From positions 87,587 through 151,586 of the forward strand of contig NZ_NGJS01000004.1 in the NCBI RefSeq assembly GCF_003950515.1: a stretch of DNA of 64,000 nt. Direction: 5' to 3'. The DNA comes from Vagococcus vulneris (GTDB lineage Bacteria > Bacillota > Bacilli > Lactobacillales > Vagococcaceae). The notes beneath the pieces are model-generated. The model saw only the letters and a program-made list of their open reading frames with translations. It made no database searches and was not told the DNA's origin. The position numbers and the translations under genes are program-made. Positions 18,984 through 26,993 of this stretch are shown here, in pieces. Position 1 is the stretch's first letter. Each line of letters starts with the position of its first letter.

Positions 18984-19193
18984 TTATAATGTATGACGAG
19001 TACTTTCAACGATAAGTATATGGTTAAGAGGTTCTTCCGCGGTAGCCAAGCCGCCAATGATTTTAGCAAATGATACAATGTCTTCATGACTAGCCTCCTC
19101 AGTTAATTGGCTGATAGCTTGTTTCTGGATCTTTTCTCCGGCTAAGTTGTCATAGACTAGTTGAACTTTCTTTTCTTCAAAAGTTGGTTGCAT
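18984..19193 (-). CDS. DUF1659 family protein
   Basis: This 69-residue protein matches the DUF1659 plan: an N-terminal strand (KKVQLVYDNLAGEKI), a Q-A-I-S-Q-L central part, an E-D-I-V-S-F-A-K-I-I-G-G-L-A helix and a short C-terminal strand. Function is unknown. A ribosome site AAAAGGA sits 10 bases before the ATG. It lies 86 bases after the sigma-factor gene and 23 bases before the DUF2922 gene, so the three appear to form one transcript. Confidence 0.8.
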   Translation of the reverse strand: MQPTFEEKKVQLVYDNLAGEKIQKQAISQLTEEASHEDIVSFAKIIGGLATAEEPLNHILIVESTRHTL

Positions 19194-19279
19194 CTACTTC
19201 ACGTCCTTTTTGTTTTTTTGTTTTGTAAGTTGCGCGCCCTACACTATTATTAACGAAATCCGCGCCCGTTTTGTAAACC

Positions 19280-19783
19280 CTATTTTGCAAAATATTTTAA
19301 ATATTTTTTTGCTACCCCGTAGCGCCACTTATATACCGCGGTTCTGCTGACTTGATATTTTTTTGCGAGCTCTTTAATTGAGAGGTCATTTACGTAAGAT
19401 TCACGTAAATATATTTTTTCGTGTTCGGTCAGATGGGGAGCTAAAGTGTCAATTAATTCACTGACGGCAATTGTTTCTTCGTCAAAGTCAGCAACTATTC
19501 GTGTGGTTTCGGGCAAGTCATCGTTGGTCTCAAGAACTGCTTGCCGTCTTGCTTCTTTACGGATTGTGTCGATTATCTCCCAGTAAATGCGCTGATAGAC
19601 ATAGTTATGAAAAGCACTGAGTGATTTGTTTTCTGCGATAAACTCTCGGTAGGATTCAATTAAAACGATGCGACTAGTTTGCAGGTGATCCTCAAATTCG
19701 GGATGATGCGGCCGAATGTGGCATCTTTTTAAAGCACCAAGGATTAGTACATGATAATTATTGATTAATTCTTCTTCTGTCAT
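19280..19783 (-). CDS. ComX/SigH-like sigma-70 family factor
   Basis: This 167-residue small sigma factor has a region-2-like N-terminal part (about residues 5-85, with SAFHNYVYQRIYWEIIDTIR) and a region-4 helix-turn-helix (about 120-160, LSIKELAKKYQVSRTAVYKW). Length and layout resemble the competence sigma factor ComX/SigX and sigma-H of lactic acid bacteria. It would direct RNA polymerase to a dedicated set of promoters. It heads a leftward operon and is divergent from the ComK-like gene, with 212 bases between them. ComX identity is inference; a phage-type or other small ECF-like sigma factor is the alternative. Confidence 0.8.
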   Translation of the reverse strand: MTEEELINNYHVLILGALKRCHIRPHHPEFEDHLQTSRIVLIESYREFIAENKSLSAFHNYVYQRIYWEIIDTIRKEARRQAVLETNDDLPETTRIVADFDEETIAVSELIDTLAPHLTEHEKIYLRESYVNDLSIKELAKKYQVSRTAVYKWRYGVAKKYLKYFAK

Positions 19784-19938
19784 CGTTGCCTGTCCTTTTT
19801 TGTTTTATTTGTGAGTGACCGGCCGGTCGAAAGAAGTATAGCTTATATGTTTTTAATCACATTTGACAAAAAACGCACAAACATGTCGATAATCGCCTTT
19901 AATTAGATGGATTTTTTCTTTTAATAATAAAAATAACG

Positions 19939-19947
19939 TGTTATGAT
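19939..19947 (+). promoter_or_regulatory. Possible extended -10 promoter of the ComK-like gene
   Basis: TGT-TATGAT is an extended -10 element, but no recognisable -35 hexamer lies 16-18 bases upstream. This suggests weak or activator-dependent transcription. I could not find convincing paired ComK boxes in the gap. Confidence 0.4.
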
Positions 19948-19995
19948 ACTTTTGTAACAAACATTGCAAACAAAAGAAAAAGGGGACGAATTTTT

Positions 19996-20760
19996 ATGGA
20001 TGATAGTTATAAAATAGATTTGTATACGGAATTATGCATCGGGGAGATTGTCGAGTATAACGATTTGTCACGTTTAATTGAAAGCGCTATTATAAAACAT
20101 GGTGTATCATTATCATCTGATACGTTACTAGCAATTGATGTGTCAGGTAATAAAGCAACCGACTGCAAGACACTGATTATTAATTATAGCGGGCTGCCTA
20201 TTTTGACTTGTCGCACGAGTCGGGAGTTATTAAAGGAATTCAGCAAACGCTGTATCTACTCTCACGAGATGATGGCTGCCATTGTCAATTTAAGTCAGCG
20301 TAAGAAATTCCGTAAATTTCCGGTCATGGCCTTTGAAACGCTTTTCATGTTATATGACAGCTGCAAACGTAATGATACGACATTTGTCAATGTCTGTCAT
20401 ATTGATAACTTAACCCCCAGAAAAAATTGTCAGCTTCCCTACTTAACCTTTACTAATGGGTTAGAAATCTCCACTCCATTTAATTACCGTAGTGTCAAAA
20501 ACAAGATATGGTGTGCTGCGAGTTGTTATGTTTACTTTTTTGCAAGTGAGATGGCAATATTGGAACAATCACATGTGAAAAAAATTATTCTTGAAAACTG
20601 GCATGGTCGTTATGTCAGAGAAAACACACAAAAAGTCAATAAGCTTCTGGAAGGGGTTAATTACCGTGACTTCGATTTTTTTAAGAGTGCCATTCATGGC
20701 AGACAGTATCTAGCTGATCGTAGTTTATTTGATAAGTGGCATGATATTATGTTTCTTTAA
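19996..20760 (+). CDS. ComK-like competence transcription factor
   Basis: The protein has 254 residues, longer than Bacillus ComK (about 190). It keeps the ComK core: a K-F-P-V-M-A-F-E-T-L-F-M-L-Y strand where ComK has PPIMVDPSNQIFLFPT, then N-V-C-H-I-D-N-L, an FTNGLEISTPFNYRSVKNKI stretch matching ComK's FSNGKTMELPISYNSFENQV, and an aromatic helix. ComK binds AT-boxes and activates late competence genes. RBS AGGGGAC precedes the ATG. The gene is divergent from the ComX-like sigma operon and followed by recX, also recombination-related. The extra length is at the N- and C-termini. Confidence 0.75.
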   Translation: MDDSYKIDLYTELCIGEIVEYNDLSRLIESAIIKHGVSLSSDTLLAIDVSGNKATDCKTLIINYSGLPILTCRTSRELLKEFSKRCIYSHEMMAAIVNLSQRKKFRKFPVMAFETLFMLYDSCKRNDTTFVNVCHIDNLTPRKNCQLPYLTFTNGLEISTPFNYRSVKNKIWCAASCYVYFFASEMAILEQSHVKKIILENWHGRYVRENTQKVNKLLEGVNYRDFDFFKSAIHGRQYLADRSLFDKWHDIMFL

Positions 20761-20806
20761 ATCAGATATGCTATAGTGGTAACAGCTGAAAAAGAGGTGT
20801 CACACT

Positions 20807-21607
20807 ATGGAAATTATTGCATTAGTTAAAAAACTAAAAGGTCAAAATTATCGTGTTCGTACAGAATCTGGTTTAAGCTTTGATGTGTCGGAGGATGCGA
20901 TTGTTCGTCACCGCTTGCTTAAGGGTGAAGAGCTTAATCACGTGGCTATTGAAGCAGTCCGACAAGAAGCGGCTATGACCGTCGGCTATCAAAAGGCCTT
21001 ATACTATTTAAACACTCAATTGCGTTCAGAAAAAGAAGTGCGCGATTATTTGGTACGCAAAGAAATTGATGAGGGTGCTATTCCTAATATTATCCAGAGG
21101 TTAAAGGACTTGACGTTGATTAACGATTTGCTCTATGCGGAAAGCTACGTGAGGACCATGATTCGGACCTCGGATAAAGGACCGATTGTTGTCAGACAAC
21201 AGTTGAAGAGGCGAGGGATTCAAAAAAATTTTATTGTGCAAGCTTTGGCGCAGTATTCTTTCGATGATCAGACAGCAATTGCGATGCATGTTGCTGAGAA
21301 AGCTATGCGCAAGTATGTCCGCAAGAGTCATCAAGAACAAAAGGATAAGACTAGGCAGCAGTTATTTACAAAAGGATTTGAAGCGGATGTTATTCAGTTA
21401 GTTATGTCAGAGCTATCGGCAGAGAAAGATACGGTTGCTGAAAGTGCACTTTTAAAAACAGCGGGGGATAAATTGTGGCACAAGCACCGCAAAGTCGAGG
21501 GCTACAAACGCAAGCAGAAAGTTATCGCATCACTGATGCAAAAGGGATTCAGTTATGATGATATCCAGCATTATCTGCGCGAGAAAGAGTTGGAAGAAAG
21601 CGAATGA
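20807..21607 (+). CDS. recX: Recombination regulatory protein RecX
   Basis: The protein has 266 residues, typical of the long Gram-positive RecX form. It is built of three-helix tandem repeats, visible in YYLNTQLRSEKEVRDYL, ...SDKGPIVVRQQLKRRGI and the C-terminal RKQKVIASLMQKGFSYDDIQHYL. RecX binds RecA filaments and limits or modulates strand exchange. RBS AAAGAGG precedes the ATG. The last 4 bases overlap the mutY start (ATGA), so the two genes are translationally coupled. Confidence 0.95.
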   Translation: MEIIALVKKLKGQNYRVRTESGLSFDVSEDAIVRHRLLKGEELNHVAIEAVRQEAAMTVGYQKALYYLNTQLRSEKEVRDYLVRKEIDEGAIPNIIQRLKDLTLINDLLYAESYVRTMIRTSDKGPIVVRQQLKRRGIQKNFIVQALAQYSFDDQTAIAMHVAEKAMRKYVRKSHQEQKDKTRQQLFTKGFEADVIQLVMSELSAEKDTVAESALLKTAGDKLWHKHRKVEGYKRKQKVIASLMQKGFSYDDIQHYLREKELEESE

Positions 21608-22824
21608 GCGAGCAAAAAACAATGTGGAACCAGTCAAAAGTTGAAGATTTTCAAGATAGTCTGCTGACCTGGTACGATCAAGAAAAACGCTTACTACCTT
21701 GGCGGGAGGACACTAACCCCTATCGTGTCTGGGTATCTGAGATTATGCTACAGCAAACACAAGTCGCCACCGTTATTCCTTATTTTTACCGATTTATGGA
21801 GTGGTTTCCGACAATTCAAGAGTTGGCTGAAGCCCCTGAAGAGAAATTACTAAAAGCTTGGGAAGGCCTAGGGTATTATTCACGCGTCAGAAATATGCAA
21901 AAGGCGGCGCAAATGATGGTTGAGGATTTTGGCGGTCAGATGCCGGATACAATTACGGATATTATGTCGCTGAAAGGGATTGGGCCTTATACTGGCGGTG
22001 CTATAGCGAGTATTGCCTTTAATTTGGCAGAGCCCGCAATAGATGGGAATGTCATGCGTGTGTATAGTCGTCTCTTTTGTATTGCCGATGATATTGCGCA
22101 AGCAAAAAGCCGTAAAGTCTTTGACCAAGTAGTTAGAGAGACGATGTCACAGGTACGACCTGGTGATTTTAACCAAGCCTTGATGGATTTAGGGTCAAAT
22201 ATCTGCAATCCGACAGCGCCCAAATGTGACGAATGTCCGCTAAAGGACTATTGTCAGGCGTATACTGAGCAGCGGCAGACAGCTTTTCCGGTTAAGACTA
22301 AAAAAGTTAAGGCCGTGCCAGTGTATTATATTGGACTGGTTGTAAAAAATCAGTTGGGCGACTATTATATGGTCCAAAGGCCTAGTGATGGTTTATTAGC
22401 CAATCTTTGGACATTTCCACTTGTTGAAGTATCAGCTGACGAATACGCAGCGATGAAGAAAGCGTGGCAAGTCTATTTAAAAACCTGCCAAATAGAGGAG
22501 GCTGAAATAACTAAGATTAGTTTATTTGACCGAGTTGCTGAAGAAACAGCGGATGATTACTTGCTTGAGGTTAATAAAAGGCTCATTGATAATCTGCCGA
22601 AACAAGCCGATGTTATTTGGCAGACACAGCCGGCTGGTGAGGTAACTCATTTATTTAGCCACCGCAAGTGGCATATCTTAGTCGCTTACGGTCAGAGTAT
22701 AGAAGAAAACAGCCGATTATTTGATTTATCGGGGACATGGATAGCTGAAAGCGAGTTTCAACGCTACCCATTTCCAAAGCCCCAAGAAAAAATGTTGGAT
22801 ATTCTTGTAAAAAAAGGATATTAA
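21604..22824 (+). CDS. mutY: A/G-specific adenine DNA glycosylase
   Basis: The 406-residue enzyme removes adenine mispaired with 8-oxoguanine. Catalytic features in order are LPWREDTNPYRVWVSEIMLQQTQV (Glu and substrate loop), the helix-hairpin-helix LKGIGPYTGGAIAS with the catalytic Asp in EPAIDGNVMRV, the [4Fe-4S] cysteines of CNPTAPKCDECPLKDYC, and a C-terminal NUDIX-like domain that recognises 8-oxoG (about residues 235-400). Overlap with recX puts both in one operon with repair functions. Confidence 0.97.
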   Translation: MSEQKTMWNQSKVEDFQDSLLTWYDQEKRLLPWREDTNPYRVWVSEIMLQQTQVATVIPYFYRFMEWFPTIQELAEAPEEKLLKAWEGLGYYSRVRNMQKAAQMMVEDFGGQMPDTITDIMSLKGIGPYTGGAIASIAFNLAEPAIDGNVMRVYSRLFCIADDIAQAKSRKVFDQVVRETMSQVRPGDFNQALMDLGSNICNPTAPKCDECPLKDYCQAYTEQRQTAFPVKTKKVKAVPVYYIGLVVKNQLGDYYMVQRPSDGLLANLWTFPLVEVSADEYAAMKKAWQVYLKTCQIEEAEITKISLFDRVAEETADDYLLEVNKRLIDNLPKQADVIWQTQPAGEVTHLFSHRKWHILVAYGQSIEENSRLFDLSGTWIAESEFQRYPFPKPQEKMLDILVKKGY

Positions 22825-22847
22825 TAGTGCCTATCGAAATTATTTTG

Positions 22848-22856
22848 TGATATAAT
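22848..22856 (+). promoter_or_regulatory. Extended -10 promoter before the Ntdp gene
   Basis: TGA-TATAAT is a perfect extended -10 element. No good -35 is present. It lies about 70 bases before the chosen start. Confidence 0.55.
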
Positions 22857-22929
22857 AACTCTGATATCGGTGTAATGAAACACCCTAATGGAAAATTTGG
22901 CTGAGATAGTCAAGGAAAGTAGGGTCAGT

Positions 22930-23463
22930 ATGCGTGTACCAAAAGAAGGAGAGTTTATTACTATCCAGAGTTACAAGCATGATGGCAGTTTACATCGAAC
23001 TTGGCGTGATACCATGGTACTTAAGACTAGTGAGTGTTCTTTAATCGGTATGAACGATCATACCCTGGTGACAGAATCTGACGGCAGACGATGGGTGACG
23101 CGAGAACCGGCTATTTTGTATTTCCATACAAAGTATTGGTTCAATATAATTGCTATGATACGCGAGAGAGGAGTTTCTTATTATTGTAATTTGGCATCGC
23201 CTTATGTATTAGATGAAGAAGCATTAAAGTATATCGATTATGATTTAGATATTAAAGTGTTTCCTGATGGTGAGAAACGGTTGCTTGATGTAGATGAGTA
23301 CGAAGATCATCGAAAAAAAATGCAGTATTCCAGTGAAATTGATTTAATTCTTAAAGAGAATGTCAAGATTCTGGTCGACTGGATTAATAATAAAAAGGGT
23401 CCTTTTTCAGATGAATATGTAGAAATCTGGCATGAACGATATCAGCAGTTATCAAGACGGTAG
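22930..23463 (+). CDS. Nucleoside tri-/diphosphate phosphatase (DUF402, Ntdp family)
   Basis: This 177-residue protein is close to Bacillus YgaC and staphylococcal Ntdp. It has [45 protein letters not shown] and the conserved [14 protein letters not shown]. Characterised members hydrolyse nucleoside tri- and diphosphates with divalent metal ions. I set the start at ATG 22930, which gives the family N-terminus and length and has an AGTAGGG site; the frame is open to an ATG at 22888 but the extra 14 residues are not family-like. It appears monocistronic. Confidence 0.9.
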   Translation: MRVPKEGEFITIQSYKHDGSLHRTWRDTMVLKTSECSLIGMNDHTLVTESDGRRWVTREPAILYFHTKYWFNIIAMIRERGVSYYCNLASPYVLDEEALKYIDYDLDIKVFPDGEKRLLDVDEYEDHRKKMQYSSEIDLILKENVKILVDWINNKKGPFSDEYVEIWHERYQQLSRR

Positions 23464-23493
23464 TAAGATGCTATTGTGTATCCAACAAAGAGT

Positions 23494-23528
23494 GAGTGGG
23501 CTTGTAGGTTTGCCTGCTCTTTTTTTTT
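23494..23528 (+). terminator. Terminator after the Ntdp gene
   Basis: An 8-bp stem (23494-23501 with 23512-23519, two wobble pairs) is followed by a T9 run. Confidence 0.75.
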
Positions 23529-23559
23529 GGAAAAAGAGCAGGATTTTTAGTGAAAATGA

Positions 23560-23587
23560 TTGAAAAATGTTAAGATTCTAGTATACT
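23560..23587 (+). promoter_or_regulatory. Probable dlt operon promoter
   Basis: TTGAAA (23560-23565) and TATACT (23582-23587) are spaced 16 bases apart. Transcription from here would give a leader of about 220 nt before dltX. The leader holds a two-tier hairpin near 23751-23789 (CTATG/CATAG outside, ATAG/CTAT inside). Confidence 0.6.
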
Positions 23588-23813
23588 CTTAGTGTTATTC
23601 AGTGAGGTATGCTCGGAAAAAATATAAACAGATGCTTTTATTCTGTCTTCTAAGTAGAAAAAACATGCGTTTTATGCTTTAATTAATGGGAAGGGTGACT
23701 GGAAATAAGTCTTAAGTCCTAGAAAAAAATCCTACTGATGCGTGGTGCTATGAAGAGATAGGCATGTTAGGCTATTGCATAGAAAAGCGAGATGAACAAA
23801 AGGGGAGGATAGC

Positions 23814-23972
23814 ATGAAGAAAAAAAAAGAAGAGAAGCCGATGACTCGAAAAAAATATTGGCTGGTTTTCGCCGGTAAAACATTACTTTATGCGGCAATA
23901 TTGGTTGGTCTGATTTACTTGTATCACTACAGCCACGTTGGAGGCGGAACGTTTATCTACAATCAATTTTAG
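23814..23972 (+). CDS. dltX: Teichoic acid D-alanylation small protein DltX
   Basis: This 52-residue single-pass membrane protein has a basic N-terminus (six of the first seven residues charged), a membrane segment at about 17-37, and the invariant DltX C-terminus ending FIYNQF (usually FIYNEF). DltX is required for moving D-alanine to lipoteichoic acid and works with DltB/DltD. A GGGGAGG ribosome site sits 5 bases before the ATG. dltA follows after 15 bases, so this is the first gene of the dlt operon. Confidence 0.93.
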   Translation: MKKKKEEKPMTRKKYWLVFAGKTLLYAAILVGLIYLYHYSHVGGGTFIYNQF

Positions 23973-23987
23973 GGTGAGGTGAAATCG

Positions 23988-25502
23988 ATGAATCATATTA
24001 TCGAACGAATAAAAAAATGGTCAGTTACGTATCCTGAGAGATTATGTTTCGATGGTGAAAACGATCAGTTAAGTTATAAAGAGCTTGAAGAGTCATCTAA
24101 TCGATTGGCAAGCTTTTTAATGGAAAATTATCCAACTAAGCAAGGTATTATTGTTTACGGTGGACAAACAAGTCAAATGGTTGTTAGTTTTTTAGCCTGT
24201 ACCAAAGCGGGACATGGCTACATACCAGTAGATGCACACACACCACTTGATCGCTTAGAATTAATCGTCAATGAATCTGGTGCTGCGGCTGTTATTTCTG
24301 TTGCAGATTGGAAACTGGAATCAAAAGAAAATGTCATTGAGTGTGAACAGTTGAAGAAAATCTGCCGACTAGATCCAGTTGCTCATGAGTTAAATCCAGT
24401 TGTAGGTGATGATGTTTACTATACGATATATACATCTGGAACTACCGGAAGGCCAAAAGGGGTTCAGATTACATATAACAACTTGAAAAGTTATACAGAT
24501 TGGATGGAAACAGATTTTAATCTGACTGAAGGACAACGTTTCTTGTGCCAAGCACCATTTTCGTTTGACCTGTCTGTCATGGATTTATATCCGTCATTAT
24601 TATTAGCAGGTACATTAGTGCCTTTAGAAAAAAATGTTATCGAAAATTTCCCAAAATTATTTAAAGCATTACCTGAAATGTCTGTCAATGTCTGGGTATC
24701 GACACCGTCGATGGTTGAAATCTGCTTGTTAAGTCCAGATTTTGATGGAGAACATCTAACAACAATAGAAAACTTTTTATTCTGTGGTGAAGAATTACCA
24801 CGTCAAACGGCTATTAAGTTAATGGAACGTTTTCCAAAAGCATATGTTTATAATACATATGGTCCGACAGAAGCGACTGTTGCGATTACTGAAGTATTGT
24901 TATCAAAAGAAATTTTAGATAAATATGATCGATTGCCATTGGGTCGTGTTAAAGCTGATACAAAATTAGTGATTTTAGATGAGTCTGGTGAAGCAGTAGC
25001 AGAAGGCGAGCCAGGTGAGATTATTATTGTTGGCCCAAGTGTTTCTATCGGGTACTTTAATAATCTTGAAAAGACAACAGAAGCATTCTTTAAATACAAT
25101 GATGAGCAAGCTTACCGGACGGGTGATGTTGGTATCATTGATGACGGTTATTTGTTTTATCGTGGTCGAATTGACTTCCAAGTAAAATTAAATGGCTTTA
25201 GAATTGAGTTAGGTGATATTGATCATCATTTGATGTCACTTAGTGGTATTGAGAATGCTTGCGTTGTACCGAAATACAATCGATTAAATAAAGTGCAGCA
25301 ACTGATTGCGTATGTAACTGTCAAACCGCCTTTTAGTTCGATGGAACAAAAAGAGATGGTAAAAGAAATCAAAATACAGCTAGGCGATTTAGTTATGGAC
25401 TATATGATTCCACATAAATATGTGGTTGTCGAAGCTTTGCCATTGACAGCAAACGGTAAAGTCGATCGTAAATTATTGATGCAAGAGGTGAATGGTAAAT
25501 GA
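23988..25502 (+). CDS. dltA: D-alanine--D-alanyl carrier protein ligase
   Basis: This 504-residue adenylation enzyme activates D-alanine with ATP and loads it onto DltC in the cytoplasm. Its signatures are YYTIYTSGTTGRPKGVQ (P-loop), CQAPFSFDLSVMDLYPSLL, NTYGPTEATVAIT, YRTGDVG and the C-terminal catalytic lysine in TANGKVDRKLL. I chose ATG 23988 because it gives M-N-H-I-I-E-R and good spacing from GTGAGG; a GTG at 23979 adds three residues. It overlaps dltB by ATGA. Confidence 0.97.
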   Translation: MNHIIERIKKWSVTYPERLCFDGENDQLSYKELEESSNRLASFLMENYPTKQGIIVYGGQTSQMVVSFLACTKAGHGYIPVDAHTPLDRLELIVNESGAAAVISVADWKLESKENVIECEQLKKICRLDPVAHELNPVVGDDVYYTIYTSGTTGRPKGVQITYNNLKSYTDWMETDFNLTEGQRFLCQAPFSFDLSVMDLYPSLLLAGTLVPLEKNVIENFPKLFKALPEMSVNVWVSTPSMVEICLLSPDFDGEHLTTIENFLFCGEELPRQTAIKLMERFPKAYVYNTYGPTEATVAITEVLLSKEILDKYDRLPLGRVKADTKLVILDESGEAVAEGEPGEIIIVGPSVSIGYFNNLEKTTEAFFKYNDEQAYRTGDVGIIDDGYLFYRGRIDFQVKLNGFRIELGDIDHHLMSLSGIENACVVPKYNRLNKVQQLIAYVTVKPPFSSMEQKEMVKEIKIQLGDLVMDYMIPHKYVVVEALPLTANGKVDRKLLMQEVNGK

Positions 25503-26725
25503 TGGGTGAACTAGCAAATTGGTTTCCTCATCTAACACCATATGAAAAACCATATTATTTTGTTTTAATTGCAATTTTGGCACTGCCGTCTGTTATCTTT
25601 TCTTTAAGAGGTAAACGAATCCTGTGGTATCAAAACTTGATTACGCTTGTATTTTTATGGATGAGTTTTGCTGGACCAAACAGCCGTCAAGGAATTGCCT
25701 TGATTGTTTATGTTATTTGGCAATGCGTATTGACTAAAATTTACTTTGAGTATCGGAAAAAAGATAATAAGACAAGTTGGTTTGTTATTGCTGTTTTATT
25801 AAGCTTGTTGCCGATGATTATTATCAAACTAGAGCCGTTTACTATCGGGCGTACGTTGTTTGGCTTCTTAGGGTATTCTTACCTGACGTTCAAGTCAGTA
25901 CAAGTTATCATGGAAATGCGTGATGGGTTAATCAAAGAGTATAAGATGAGTTACTATATTCAGTTTTTACTCTTTTTTCCAACGATTTCATCCGGTCCGA
26001 TTGACCGATATCGCCGCTTTCTTAAAGATTTACAGACACCGCCTGATGCTGAGAAATATACTGAGCTACTAAATAAAGGGATTTTTTCAATCTTTTTAGG
26101 TTTCTTATATAAATTTATTATTGGATATGCATTAGGTAGTCAGTTATTGCCACATGTTCAGAGTTTTGCTTTAAGTGACACTGGTGTTGTGATGGGAACA
26201 ATCGGCTATATGTATGTCTACAGCTTGTATCTGTTCTTTGATTTTGCTGGTTACAGTTTATTCGCAGTCGGAACGAGTTATATTTTAGGCTATGAAACAC
26301 CGGTTAACTTTAATAAGCCGTTTATCAGTCCTAATATTAAAGAATTCTGGAATAGATGGCACATGACATTATCATTTTGGTTTAGGGATTATGTTTATAT
26401 GCGCTTAATGTTTACGCTGATGAAGAAAAAAGTATTTAAGAGTCGGATTGTTGCATCAAACGTCGGCTATTTGGCCTTATTCTTCCTGATGGGATTATGG
26501 CATGGTTTAACATGGTATTATATTGTGTATGGTTTATATCATGCATGTTTAATTATAATTAATGATGCGTGGATTCGTTATAAGAAGAAACGTAAAAATA
26601 AATTACCAAGCAATAAGTTCACGCATGCTTTTTCTGTGTTTATCACCTTTAATGCAGTATGTTTTAGTTTCCTGATTTTTTCAGGATTCTTGGATGTTTT
26701 GATTAAACACTTTTTTGGAGCTTAA
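25499..26725 (+). CDS. dltB: D-alanyl transfer membrane protein DltB (MBOAT family)
   Basis: This 408-residue polytopic MBOAT protein has the catalytic histidine in LMGLWHGLTWYYIVYG and the conserved NRWHMTLSFWFRDYVYMR. It receives D-alanine from DltC and passes it across the membrane to lipoteichoic acid, with DltD and DltX. The start is ATG 25499, overlapping the dltA stop; ATG 25502 is directly adjacent. Confidence 0.97.
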   Translation: MMGELANWFPHLTPYEKPYYFVLIAILALPSVIFSLRGKRILWYQNLITLVFLWMSFAGPNSRQGIALIVYVIWQCVLTKIYFEYRKKDNKTSWFVIAVLLSLLPMIIIKLEPFTIGRTLFGFLGYSYLTFKSVQVIMEMRDGLIKEYKMSYYIQFLLFFPTISSGPIDRYRRFLKDLQTPPDAEKYTELLNKGIFSIFLGFLYKFIIGYALGSQLLPHVQSFALSDTGVVMGTIGYMYVYSLYLFFDFAGYSLFAVGTSYILGYETPVNFNKPFISPNIKEFWNRWHMTLSFWFRDYVYMRLMFTLMKKKVFKSRIVASNVGYLALFFLMGLWHGLTWYYIVYGLYHACLIIINDAWIRYKKKRKNKLPSNKFTHAFSVFITFNAVCFSFLIFSGFLDVLIKHFFGA

Positions 26726-26756
26726 AATTTAATTTAAAATAGGAGATGGCAATTTT

Positions 26757-26993
26757 ATGGATACAAAAGAAACGATTTTATCAATTTTAGAAGACTTAAC
26801 AGGTGAGGATTTAAGTAACCAGTTAGATTTAGACTTATACGACGAAGGTATCTTAGATTCAATGGGAACTGTTCAAATGCTTGTAGAAATTGATGGACAA
26901 TTAGGAGTAACTGTACCAGTTTCTGAATATGAACGTGAAGAATGGGGAACACCACAACAAATTATTGATAAAGTTATTGCTTTACAATCATGA
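26757..26993 (+). CDS. dltC: D-alanyl carrier protein
   Basis: This 78-residue acyl-carrier-like protein has the 4'-phosphopantetheine attachment serine at residue 35 in GILDSMGTVQ. It shuttles D-alanine from DltA to DltB. RBS AGGAG lies 10 bases before the ATG. The last four bases overlap the start of dltD. Confidence 0.97.
   Translation: MDTKETILSILEDLTGEDLSNQLDLDLYDEGILDSMGTVQMLVEIDGQLGVTVPVSEYEREEWGTPQQIIDKVIALQS

Noticed and set aside
19784..19995. ComK boxes (AAAA-N5-TTTT pairs) in the sigma/ComK gap
   Set aside because: Only scattered A- and T-runs are present; none shows the paired spacing.
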